DNA from: Syntrophaceae bacterium UBA6109
GTDB lineage: Bacteria; Desulfobacterota; Syntrophia; Syntrophales; UBA6109
Length of the DNA: 22,615 nucleotides
Direction of reading: 5' to 3'
Assembly (NCBI GenBank): GCA_002428445.1
Contig: DIWJ01000004.1
Span: forward strand, 51,603 to 74,217
Position numbers and translations under genes: made by a program. The notes below the pieces were generated by a model. It was not told the DNA's origin. It made no database searches and worked only from the letters and a program-made list of their open reading frames with translations. This document shows, piece by piece, positions 13,020 through 20,258 of the stretch. Position 1 is the stretch's first letter. Every line of letters starts with the position of its first letter.

Positions 13020-14237
13020 ATGCCCGTTTTTTCCTACAAAGCGATCAGCGAAAATGGTTTGGCGGTCTCCGGAGTGATCGAAGCGGATTCCGTCGACGGA
13101 GCGAGGGGGTTGCTGGTCGCAAAAGGGCTGATTCCCGAGACCGTCTCTGCGGGTGCAGGCGGGTCGGCGTCTCTTTGGACAAGGCTCCGGGCGAGGGGGG
13201 GGAAAGTCCCCGTTCCGGATCTCATCCTGTTCACGAAACAATTCCGTTCCATGATGCAGGCCGGCATTCCCATCGTGCGCCTCCTGCAGGTTCTCGAGGT
13301 CCAGACGCAGAACAGGAATTTGAAAGCGGTCATATCCTCGATGGCTCAGGACATCAGAGAGGGAGCCACGCTTTTCGATTCCCTGGAGAAGTATCCGGGC
13401 GTTTTCTCGCCGCTTTACCGGAGCATGATCCGGGCCGGGGAAATCAGCGGCACCGTGCCGGATGTGCTCGATCGGCTGATCTACATTGTCGAACACGAAG
13501 AAAAGGTCCGCAACGACATCCTGTCCGCGCTTCGTTATCCGGCGATCGTCGTCGTCGCGCTGGGCGTGGCGTTTATCATCCTCCTGACGTTCGTCATTCC
13601 GAAGTTCGTAACCATCTTCGCGAAAGCCGGACTCGACCTTCCCGTGCCGACGAAGATCGCGATGGCGCTCTACGCTTTTCTGAGCAACTACTGGCTGTTT
13701 CTGCTCGTTGCTCTCGCGGGGAGCATGATCGGCCTGCGCTACTATCTAAAGACGGAAGCGGGGCGGCTGGCAGCCGACGGATTCCTCCTGAAACTGCCGC
13801 TTGCCGGGCCCCTCTTCACGAAGGCGGCCATGTCCCGCTTCGCCAGCATCTTTGCCATTCTTTACGCCAGCGGCGTGCCTGTCATGCAGGCGCTGGCGAT
13901 CCTCTCCGGAACGATCGGCAATACGGCCATTTCCAAGGAATTTGATCGCGTCAGGGAGCGGATCGTGGAAGGCGAGGGAATAACGGCGCCCCTGAAATCG
14001 GCGCGGTACTTTACGCCGATGGTCATCGACATGGTCGCGATCGGCGAGGAATCAGGCAACATGGAACAGATGATGCGCGAGATTGCGCGCCATTACGACG
14101 ACGAGGTGGAATACGCCGTCAAGGGGCTGTCCGACGCCCTCGGTCCAGCGCTGATCGTTGGCCTCGCGGCCGTGGTGGGATTCTTTGCCCTGGCGATCTT
14201 CCTCCCCATGTGGGACTTGACCAAGATGGTTCGTTGA
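13020..14237 (+). CDS. PilC/GspF/MshG-like inner-membrane platform protein
   Basis: 405 residues, the family length. The N-terminus PVFSYKAISENGLAVSGVIE and the LILFTKQFRSMMQAGIPIVR block are diagnostic of GspF/PilC. Two homologous cytoplasmic halves are present: DVLDRLIYIVEHEEKVRNDI ends the first, and the second has SRFASIFAILYASGVPVMQA. Transmembrane helices lie at about 175-195, 224-241 and 376-397. The protein couples the assembly ATPase to subunit extrusion. It starts 22 bp after the ATPase gene, with GAAAGGCAAGG upstream. Its stop TGA shares a base with the ATG of the regulator gene, so the machine and its regulator are translationally linked. Confidence 0.94.
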   Translation: MPVFSYKAISENGLAVSGVIEADSVDGARGLLVAKGLIPETVSAGAGGSASLWTRLRARGGKVPVPDLILFTKQFRSMMQAGIPIVRLLQVLEVQTQNRNLKAVISSMAQDIREGATLFDSLEKYPGVFSPLYRSMIRAGEISGTVPDVLDRLIYIVEHEEKVRNDILSALRYPAIVVVALGVAFIILLTFVIPKFVTIFAKAGLDLPVPTKIAMALYAFLSNYWLFLLVALAGSMIGLRYYLKTEAGRLAADGFLLKLPLAGPLFTKAAMSRFASIFAILYASGVPVMQALAILSGTIGNTAISKEFDRVRERIVEGEGITAPLKSARYFTPMVIDMVAIGEESGNMEQMMREIARHYDDEVEYAVKGLSDALGPALIVGLAAVVGFFALAIFLPMWDLTKMVR

Positions 14238-15577
14238 TGAAAAAATTCTGGAATCGCAAACGAATTCATATCAACCTCTATATCCTGATTCCTCTCATCT
14301 ACTCCGGTATTTCTATTATCGCCGTGGTCGTCACCTACCGGCTTGCCTGTCACCAGGAGGGGATGGAGGCGGCCGTCGGGCCCGTTCTGAAGTGGGGTGC
14401 ATTCATCGGGGCTTTCAGCTTCATCTGCAGCCTCGTGATTCTGTGGCTGATCGTCAATCCCGTCATGAAGTTTGTGAGGAGAACGGAAAGTCTGCACCTT
14501 TTTCCGCAGACGGGTGTTGATGAGAAATCTTCCCTGCAGGTGGATCGTCTGGAGGAAATGACCGAGATCCTCGACCAGGTGACGGATATCCTGGGGAAGG
14601 TCGAAGCACGGGAATTTTTCCCCCAGGTGATCGGCCAGAGCAGGCGGATGCGGGAGATTTTCGCGCAACTCCTGAAGATTGCCCCGACGGACTCCACGGT
14701 CATGATCCTGGGGGAAAGCGGAACCGGCAAGGAGCTGATCGCCGACAGCATCCACGAGCACAGCCGGCGGAAGGCGAGGCCATTCGTCAAGATCAACTGC
14801 GTCGCCATCCCGGAAGGTCTGCTGGAAAGCGAATTGTTCGGTCATGAAAAGGGGGCCTTCACCGGCGCCGTGTCGCAGAAGATGGGGAAATTCGAGCAGG
14901 CCGACGGAGGCACGATATTTCTTGACGAGATCGGGGACATGCCGATCGCCACGCAGGCAAAGCTGCTGCGGGTCATCCAGGAACGTGAATTCGAAAGAGT
15001 CGGCGGCACCAAACCGCTGAAAATCGACGTGCGGTTTATTGTCGCCACGAACAAGAACCTCCATGATCTGATCCGGGAAGGAAAATTCCGGGACGACCTG
15101 TTCTACCGCCTGAATGTCTTTTCGCTGGAGTTGCCTTCACTGAGGGACCGGCGCGAGGACATCCCCGCGCTGACGGAATATTTTCTGGAGCGAAAGGCGG
15201 CCAATGCCCGCCTTTCGCCCGAGGCGCTCCAGTTGCTGATCGGATACGACTGGCCCGGAAACGTCAGGGAATTGCAGAATGTGATCGAGCGGTCCGCCGT
15301 CATGGCCGATGGCGGATTGATCGTTCCCGAGCACCTGGCCAGGTACATCTCGGCCATGGGAAAGATTCCCGCCGCGCCGGCAAACGGCTCGGAAGCCGCA
15401 TCTCTGGATGCCAGACTGGAGGAAATCGAGAAGGCCCTCATTCTCGAGGCATTGGCGAGGGCGAACGGCATTCAGGCGAGGGCGGCAACGCTCCTCGGTA
15501 TTAATCAGCGAAGCCTCTGGCACCGGATCAAGAAGTATCGAATTGAGGTCGCGTCGCTCAAGAAAGGCGGCGGGTAG
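14237..15577 (+). CDS. Membrane-anchored sigma-54 enhancer-binding regulator without receiver domain
   Basis: 446 residues from ATG 14237, overlapping the platform gene stop. A longer start at 14210 is possible but would add nine residues inside the previous gene. Two transmembrane helices (about 14-34 and 53-73) enclose a loop of only about 18 residues. A HAMP-like stretch follows (IVNPVMKFVRR, then DRLEEMTEILDQV). The AAA+ core has Walker A GESGTGKE (159-166), the sigma-54 contact loop GAFTGA (206-211), Walker B GTIFLDEIGD and WPGNVRELQNVIERS. A Fis-type helix-turn-helix closes the protein (AATLLGINQRSLWHRIKKY). There is no phosphoacceptor receiver, PAS or GAF domain. It probably activates a sigma-54 promoter in response to a membrane or envelope state. 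The target is unknown and may be this operon or pilins elsewhere. Confidence 0.93.
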   Translation: MKKFWNRKRIHINLYILIPLIYSGISIIAVVVTYRLACHQEGMEAAVGPVLKWGAFIGAFSFICSLVILWLIVNPVMKFVRRTESLHLFPQTGVDEKSSLQVDRLEEMTEILDQVTDILGKVEAREFFPQVIGQSRRMREIFAQLLKIAPTDSTVMILGESGTGKELIADSIHEHSRRKARPFVKINCVAIPEGLLESELFGHEKGAFTGAVSQKMGKFEQADGGTIFLDEIGDMPIATQAKLLRVIQEREFERVGGTKPLKIDVRFIVATNKNLHDLIREGKFRDDLFYRLNVFSLELPSLRDRREDIPALTEYFLERKAANARLSPEALQLLIGYDWPGNVRELQNVIERSAVMADGGLIVPEHLARYISAMGKIPAAPANGSEAASLDARLEEIEKALILEALARANGIQARAATLLGINQRSLWHRIKKYRIEVASLKKGGG

Positions 15578-15597
15578 GCCGGGAAACCGAAGCGGGA

Positions 15598-16221
15598 TTG
15601 TCCTTGAAAGAAAACCTCGTCACGATTCGATCCGGAAACCTTTCCCTGGAAGGGCTTTATGCGCAGAACGGCGGCGCGGGCGCCGCGCTGTGCCTGCATC
15701 CTCATCCCATGATGGGAGGGACCATGCACGATCCCGTCACTGCAGCCGTTGTCTCCGCTTTCTTTTCGGCCGGATATTCGACGCTGCGCTTCAACTTCCG
15801 CGGCGTCGGCGGAAGCGGGGGACGATACGACGACGGGCGGGGCGAACAGCAGGATGTTGTGGCGGCGAGGGGTTTTCTTCAAGGCGACGGGAAATGCGGA
15901 ATCGCTCTTGCCGGATATTCTTTCGGAGCGTGGGTTTGCGCGAACCTTCTGGAAAAGGACAGCTGTTTTTCCGATGTTGTTTTCGTTTCGCCGCCCCTCG
16001 ACTTCATGGTATTTCCTGCGTATTTCCCCAAAGTCCATCTGATAACCTATGGCAGCGAAGACCCGTTTTGCAGCGCCGGATCCATCCGGCATTATGCCAA
16101 ATATTGCGGGAGCCGCATCGAATGCATAACCGGCGCTGATCATTTTTACAGCGGCAAGATCAGCCATCTGGCGAACATAATAGAAGAATTCCTGCTATTA
16201 AGAAAATCAATGCCGTTATAA
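15598..16221 (+). CDS. Alpha/beta hydrolase (dienelactone hydrolase-like)
   Basis: 207 residues from TTG 15598 (TTG 15604 is an alternative). No strong ribosome site is visible, so the start is uncertain. The fold landmarks are HPHPMMGGTMHD, a family of small bacterial hydrolases, and RFNFRGVGGSGG. The nucleophile elbow is GYSFGAW with Ser108, the acid is Asp155 in GSEDPF, and the base is His182 in GADHFY. The catalytic triad is therefore complete. There is no signal peptide, so it acts in the cytoplasm. It begins 20 bp after the regulator gene and is probably co-transcribed with it. The substrate is unknown, and a link to the pilus-like machine is positional only. Confidence 0.85.
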   Translation: MSLKENLVTIRSGNLSLEGLYAQNGGAGAALCLHPHPMMGGTMHDPVTAAVVSAFFSAGYSTLRFNFRGVGGSGGRYDDGRGEQQDVVAARGFLQGDGKCGIALAGYSFGAWVCANLLEKDSCFSDVVFVSPPLDFMVFPAYFPKVHLITYGSEDPFCSAGSIRHYAKYCGSRIECITGADHFYSGKISHLANIIEEFLLLRKSMPL

Positions 16222-16222
16222 A
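16217..16222 (+). promoter_or_regulatory. Candidate -10 element for the cspA leader or small RNA
   Basis: TATAAA at 16217-16222 lies at the end of the hydrolase gene in an AT-rich stretch, without a good -35 at 17 bp. A second option is TTGATT (16230-16235), 17 bp, TAGCTT (16253-16258). Either would begin a transcript that includes the structured region 16248-16404. Both are weak. Confidence 0.25.
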
Positions 16223-16247
16223 AATCCGCTTGATTTTCAATTTTGAA

Positions 16248-16404
16248 GGTGGTAGCTTAGGCCAGTTTTGCGTATCGAAAATGGATAGAAGTATCCGGTA
16301 AGCTGCAGTTCCTTTAAGGAACGAACGGTGTCGATCTCAGCAAAGAAACAAACCGCCACTACCCGTCAGATGCCCTCTGAATCCGGTAGTGGTTTTGTTT
16401 TTTT
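16248..16404 (+). ncRNA. Structured leader or small RNA upstream of cspA (family not recognised)
   Basis: There is no gene in this interval, but several helices can form. GTAGCTTA (16252-16259) pairs with TAAGCTGC (16299-16306, one G-U). GGATA/TATCC encloses a GAAG loop (16283-16296). GTTCC/GGAAC encloses TTTAA (16308-16322). The terminator is at 16356-16404. GGTAG at 16251-16255 could also pair with CTACC of the terminator 5' arm, giving an alternative anti-terminator helix. I compared it mentally with 6S, SRP, tmRNA and the GEMM, fluoride, SAM, TPP, cobalamin and FMN riboswitch cores and saw no match. It may be a small RNA or a cold-responsive attenuator of cspA. Confidence 0.4.
16356..16404 (+). 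terminator. Intrinsic terminator between hydrolase and cspA
   Basis: CCACTACC (16356-16363) pairs with GGTAGTGG (16385-16392) over 8 bp. A small inner helix CAGA/TCTG (16367-16370 with 16376-16379) lies in the loop. TTTTGTTTTTTT (16393-16404) follows. It lies 44 bp before the cspA start, so it either ends the hydrolase transcript and a small RNA, or serves as an attenuator for cspA. Confidence 0.85.
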
Positions 16405-16448
16405 GAAGGGACGGCGCCGGGGATTATCTTGAAAGGAGGAAGTCCATA

Positions 16449-16649
16449 GTGCCTGAAGGAAAAGTAAAGTGGTTCAACGAGAAAAAGGGATTCGGTTTTA
16501 TCGAGAGCAGTGAGGGGGGAGACGTGTTTGTCCATTACACGGCGATTCAGGGGGCCGGCTTCCGGACGCTGCACGAAGGACAGGCTGTTTCGTTCGACGT
16601 CGAACAGGGAAAGAAAGGACCGGCTGCAGTGAACGTGAAGGCGGTATAG
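16449..16649 (+). CDS. cspA: Cold-shock domain protein (CspA family)
   Basis: 66 residues from GTG 16449, preceded by a strong AAAGGAGGA (16432-16440). It is a single cold-shock domain that binds single-stranded RNA or DNA and melts RNA structure. RNP1 is KGFGFI (13-18) and RNP2 is DVFVHY (25-30). Trp8 and the aromatic surface residues (Phe15, Phe17, Phe27, His29) are in place. The usual final Phe of RNP2 is Tyr here. The gene is monocistronic, lying between two intrinsic terminators. No good promoter lies between the upstream terminator and the start codon, so transcription probably begins upstream of that terminator. That would make the terminator part of the mRNA leader. Confidence 0.96.
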   Translation: MPEGKVKWFNEKKGFGFIESSEGGDVFVHYTAIQGAGFRTLHEGQAVSFDVEQGKKGPAAVNVKAV

Positions 16650-16670
16650 CTTTCACCCTGCATTTTACCG

Positions 16671-16702
16671 AAAAGCCCCGGTGGATGATCGGGGCTTTTT
16701 TT
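16671..16702 (+). terminator. Intrinsic terminator after cspA
   Basis: AAAAGCCCCG (16671-16680) pairs perfectly with CGGGGCTTTT (16690-16699) over 10 bp with a 9-nt loop, running into a T tract to 16702. It lies 22 bp after the cspA stop. Confidence 0.95.
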
Positions 16703-16718
16703 GTTTTCGCGGGCGAGG

Positions 16719-16747
16719 TTGTTTTTCGTAACAGAATCCTTTATCAA
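16719..16747 (+). promoter_or_regulatory. Weak candidate promoter for the miaA operon
   Basis: TTGTTT (16719-16724) and TATCAA (16742-16747) are spaced by 17 bp, in the gap after the cspA terminator and upstream of miaA. Both hexamers are imperfect. A promoter is expected here because the preceding terminator is strong. Confidence 0.35.
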
Positions 16748-16783
16748 TGACCAACACTTCTCTTCAGGGTTGCAGAATCCCGC

Positions 16784-17701
16784 ATGCCGAATCTCATTGC
16801 CATCATCGGTCCCACCGCCTCGGGGAAAACGCGCTTGGCTGCTGTCCTGGCAGCCGAACGGGGAGCGGAGATCCTCTCCGCGGACTCGCGCCAGGTCTAT
16901 CGGCGCATGGACCTGGGGACGGGCAAGGATTTTGCGGATTTGTTCGTAAAGGGAAGGCAGGTGCCCTGCCACCTGATCGACATTGTGGATCCCGATCAGG
17001 AATTCAGTGTCTTTGAATACCAGCAGCACTTCTACAGGACGTTTGCCCGAATTGCGTCGGCCGGAGGAAATATCCCTTTTCTTGTGGGAGGGACGGGGCT
17101 TTATCTCGAGTCGGTTCTTCTGGGATACCGCATGCCGCACGTTCCGGCAGACCCCGAATTCGGCAGGCAATTGGCCGCACTCGATGAGGCGGAGCTGGCG
17201 GACCGTCTGCGGAAGGCAAACCCCCGTCTCCATAACACAACGGATCTGGGTGATCGAGAGAGACTGATCCGGGCCCTCGAAATCATCGAGTACGGGCGCC
17301 GGAAGGAAGCGGCAGCCGTTCAGGACGGACCGCCGGCAATCGACGCCTTCACGATCGGCATCCGCGTCGAAAGGGCCCGGCTTCGTAAACAGATTACGCT
17401 GCGATTGAAAAGCCGCCTGGAGGCGGGCATGATCGACGAGGTAGCCCGCCTGCACGCTTCCGGCCTCACCTGGGAGCGGCTCGACCGGTTCGGTCTGGAA
17501 TATCGTTTCGTCAGCCGGTACCTCCAGGGGGAGATGGGATACGAAGAGATGTTCCGACTCCTCAATACGGCGATCCATCAATTCGCCAAACGCCAGGAAA
17601 CGTGGTTCCGGCGCATGGAGCGCCGGGGGGTGGCGATTTCATGGATCGACGGACCGGACGCCGACAGGGCGGCGGAACTCCTGCGCGAGTTCTGTCCATG
17701 A
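16784..17701 (+). CDS. miaA: tRNA dimethylallyltransferase (MiaA)
   Basis: Adds the dimethylallyl group to A37 of tRNAs reading UNN codons. It has 305 residues. The P-loop GPTASGKT lies at 9-16, and ADSRQVYR carries catalytic Asp34. GGTGLYLE begins at 102. The C-terminal FAKRQETWFRR matches the KRQ-x-TW motif. The segment MDLGTGKDFADLF replaces the common MDIGTAKP. The short C-terminal region and HLIDIVDPDQEFSVFEYQ also depart from the common sequence and resemble the divergent MiaA branch seen in some Bacteroidetes and deltaproteobacteria. The upstream ribosome site is weak (CAGGG at about 16765). The stop TGA overlaps the ATG of the glycosyltransferase gene. Confidence 0.92.
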   Translation: MPNLIAIIGPTASGKTRLAAVLAAERGAEILSADSRQVYRRMDLGTGKDFADLFVKGRQVPCHLIDIVDPDQEFSVFEYQQHFYRTFARIASAGGNIPFLVGGTGLYLESVLLGYRMPHVPADPEFGRQLAALDEAELADRLRKANPRLHNTTDLGDRERLIRALEIIEYGRRKEAAAVQDGPPAIDAFTIGIRVERARLRKQITLRLKSRLEAGMIDEVARLHASGLTWERLDRFGLEYRFVSRYLQGEMGYEEMFRLLNTAIHQFAKRQETWFRRMERRGVAISWIDGPDADRAAELLREFCP

Positions 17702-19152
17702 CGGCGGCTTCCGGAATCGACCGCTACCTCGTCCGGTGGTCTCAGGCATCGGACCGGCCGCTTCTGTCCAGGGATTCTCCGGGAGGCATCGCGCAGGCCG
17801 TGGTCATCCCGGCGCTGGCCGAGAGAGACACGATCTTCTCGACCCTGGCATCTCTCAGCCGAAACGATCCGCAGGAAATCCGCAGAACCCTCATTCTCGT
17901 CGTCGTAAACAACCGCCGGACGCCTCACGCCTCTGATGAGGACATCCGGAACAACCAGGACACCCTGCATTGCCTGAAAGAGCTTCTTCAGGGCCGGCTT
18001 CCGGACGCACGCTTCGTTGCCGCCGCGCAGATTCGTTCCGCGATGGAGGAGATCCTGCAGGGAGGTCTTCGCCTGGCCGTACTCGATGCCGCATCGCCCG
18101 GACGGGAAATGCCCGTCCGGGCAGGAGGGGTTGGATTGGCGCGGCGGATGGGGATGGATTCTGCTCTCCGATGCCTTGACCGGGGGATGTCAGGCCCGCA
18201 GTGCCTCTTCTGTCTGGATGCCGATACCCTGGTGGAGGCGAATTATCTGTCGGAAGCCGCCCGTTTCTTTCACAGCGGCAGATGGGCTGCCGCCACTGTG
18301 GACTTCGCGCATCGGATCGACTCGAAGGATCCCCTGGAGGAAGAGGCGATCCGGCGTTACGAAATCTACCTGCGCTACTATCAGCTCGGTCTGAGTTATG
18401 CCGGTTCGCCCTATGCCTTCTTCACGATCGGCTCGACGATGGTCTGCCGCGATCAGGCCTATGCGGCGGTTCGGGGGATGCCTGTTCGCGACGCGGCGGA
18501 AGACTTCTATTTCTTCAACAAGCTCGCGAAGGTCGGGCCGATCGGCCGAATCCGCGGCACCCTGGTCCATCCATCGTCGCGGCGGTCCGCCCGTGTCCCC
18601 TTCGGGACAGGCAAGAGCGTGGGGCGCTACCTGGAAGGCGATTGCAGAGTCGATCTCCTGTACGATCCGCAGGTGTTTGCGATCTTGAAGGACTGGCTGT
18701 TCTGGATGGAGGGGAATTTGCTCGGCGATGAAGACGGCATCCTGGCGGGGGCGCAGGAAATTCATCCGGTGCTCGCACGGTTCCTGAGAGAGCGTAATTT
18801 TGCCGAGACCTGGCGTCGGATCCGGCACCAGACACGGCGGATAGACGTTCTGCGGAGACACTTTCACAGCTGGTTCGATGGTTTTCAGACGCTGAAATTG
18901 ATTCACCTCCTCACGGCCGCTTTGCTCCCGCGGGTCGACGCCGTGGCCGCGGTCGAGAGCCTCTGCCGGATGCGGGACACACCCCTTTGCGCGCCCGCTC
19001 CGGAAAGCGCCCGCTCCGCAGACGACCGGGAACACCTTCTCGATTCTTTGCGACGTCTGGAGCCGGATCCGACGGAAAGATCCTTGCTTGACGGGAGAGG
19101 CATTGTCGGTTATGGAAGTCGCCGGATGCAGTACGGGAAAGGAAAATCATGA
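17698..19152 (+). CDS. Cytoplasmic GT-A fold (family 2-like) glycosyltransferase, substrate unknown
   Basis: 484 residues from ATG 17698 (ATGA overlap with miaA). A start at 17602 would lie inside miaA. The N-terminal part reads IAQAVVIPALAERDTIFSTL, as in family 2 enzymes. LDADTL provides the DXD metal/nucleotide-sugar motif at Asp174-Asp176. DAAEDFYFF gives the acidic pair Glu268/Asp269 expected for the catalytic base. GSTMVCRDQAYAAVRGMP resembles the acceptor-side GG/GS motif of this class. There is no signal peptide or transmembrane helix. The C-terminal 150 residues are helical and charged, without a recognised domain. Donor and acceptor cannot be told from sequence. It is coupled to the lipoprotein isomerase gene (ATGATG overlap). 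Confidence 0.8.
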   Translation: MTAASGIDRYLVRWSQASDRPLLSRDSPGGIAQAVVIPALAERDTIFSTLASLSRNDPQEIRRTLILVVVNNRRTPHASDEDIRNNQDTLHCLKELLQGRLPDARFVAAAQIRSAMEEILQGGLRLAVLDAASPGREMPVRAGGVGLARRMGMDSALRCLDRGMSGPQCLFCLDADTLVEANYLSEAARFFHSGRWAAATVDFAHRIDSKDPLEEEAIRRYEIYLRYYQLGLSYAGSPYAFFTIGSTMVCRDQAYAAVRGMPVRDAAEDFYFFNKLAKVGPIGRIRGTLVHPSSRRSARVPFGTGKSVGRYLEGDCRVDLLYDPQVFAILKDWLFWMEGNLLGDEDGILAGAQEIHPVLARFLRERNFAETWRRIRHQTRRIDVLRRHFHSWFDGFQTLKLIHLLTAALLPRVDAVAAVESLCRMRDTPLCAPAPESARSADDREHLLDSLRRLEPDPTERSLLDGRGIVGYGSRRMQYGKGKS

Positions 19153-20258
19153 TGAAAAACCATCAGACTTGGAAATCTTTGTGGCCCTTGGCGCTTCTTC
19201 TGGCAGCGTCGCTGGCTGTATTGGGCTGCAACTCGGGCAAGGACAAGGCCGCGGAGGACGGAACGGCGGCGAAGGATCAAGGTGCGGTCAGCGCACAGGC
19301 GGTGCCGGTTCCGGCCGCGCCGGTTGATGCCGGGCAGGCGGCGTCTGCGGGCGACGTCGCCGTCGATGTGGACGGCGAGAAAATGACAACGGCGGAACTC
19401 CGGAAGGCCCTGGACCAGGGAATGGCGTCGCTCCGGTCACAGGTTCCGCCGGAAAAACTGGCAGAAGTCGAGGCGGGCATGCGGAAGGACATCGTCGAGC
19501 AGTTCATCACCCGCGCGGTCTTTGTGAAGGAGACCGAGAGGAGAAAAGTGCAGGTTCCGGAACAGGAGGTCGAGAAGGCGTTGACGCAGCTCCGGGGAGA
19601 CCTGCCGAAGGGGATGACATTCGAGCAGGCGATGAAGGCGGAGGGCACGACCCTGGAGAAGGTGAAGAGTGAAATCCGCACGCGGCTCGGCATCCGCAAA
19701 ATGATTCTGGAAGGAAAAGATACGCAGCCGGTCAAGCCGGCGGAAAAAGAGGTCGAGGATTTCTACAAGAAGAATCCCGACCAATTCAAGCTGCCCGAGA
19801 GGGTCCATGCCAGGCATATCCTGATCGCGCTCGCGCCGGGTGACGACGAAAAGGCGAAAGCCGCCAAGGCCGCCAAGGCGAAGGATGTCCGTGCCCAGCT
19901 TGCCGCGGGTGCGAATTTCGCGGAACTGGCGAAGAAATACTCGGACTGCCCGAGCAAGGAGGCCGGCGGAGACCTGGGAGAATTCGCCAGGGGGCAGATG
20001 ATCAAACCCTTCGAAGACGCCGCCTTCAAGCAGAAGAAAGATGAGATCGGCCCCGTGGTCGAAACGACCTTCGGGTATCACATCATTCAGGTGCTGGGTC
20101 GCCAGGCGGCGGGCATGGCGCCGCTGAACCCGGAACTGAAGGAAAAGATCTCCGGCCATCTGGCGTCCCTGAACCAGCGCAAGGCCGTCGAACAGTTGGC
20201 CAAGGATCTCCGCGCCAAGGCGAAAATCGTTTACGGCAAACCGGAACAGGGAAAATGA
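19149..20258 (+). CDS. Lipoprotein parvulin-type peptidyl-prolyl isomerase (SurA/PrsA-like)
   Basis: 369 residues. The signal peptide has the lipobox LAVLGC, so the protein should be anchored to a membrane facing the periplasm. An alanine/glycine-rich linker follows, then a SurA-like N-terminal chaperone region (about 65-200: VDGEKMTTAELRKAL, EQFITRAVFVKETERRKVQV). The parvulin domain from about residue 218 includes RVHARHILIAL, FAELAKKYSDCPSKEAGGDL, GEFARGQMIKPFEDAAF and TTFGYHIIQVLG. It catalyses prolyl isomerisation and helps fold exported or outer-membrane proteins. The start is ATG 19149 or the adjacent ATG 19152, with AAAGGAAA upstream. The stop overlaps the ATG of the metallo-hydrolase. 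The combination of lipid anchor and single parvulin domain resembles PrsA more than soluble SurA. Confidence 0.9.
   Translation: MMKNHQTWKSLWPLALLLAASLAVLGCNSGKDKAAEDGTAAKDQGAVSAQAVPVPAAPVDAGQAASAGDVAVDVDGEKMTTAELRKALDQGMASLRSQVPPEKLAEVEAGMRKDIVEQFITRAVFVKETERRKVQVPEQEVEKALTQLRGDLPKGMTFEQAMKAEGTTLEKVKSEIRTRLGIRKMILEGKDTQPVKPAEKEVEDFYKKNPDQFKLPERVHARHILIALAPGDDEKAKAAKAAKAKDVRAQLAAGANFAELAKKYSDCPSKEAGGDLGEFARGQMIKPFEDAAFKQKKDEIGPVVETTFGYHIIQVLGRQAAGMAPLNPELKEKISGHLASLNQRKAVEQLAKDLRAKAKIVYGKPEQGK

Noticed and set aside
16260..16275. Possible sigma-54 promoter (GGCC...TTTTGC) before cspA
   Set aside because: GG to GC spacing is again 8 bp, two short of the requirement.
16248..16404. Known riboswitch or 6S RNA identity for the cspA leader
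   Set aside because: The conserved cores of GEMM, fluoride, SAM, TPP, cobalamin, FMN and SRP/6S RNAs were not found by eye, so only a generic structured RNA is reported.
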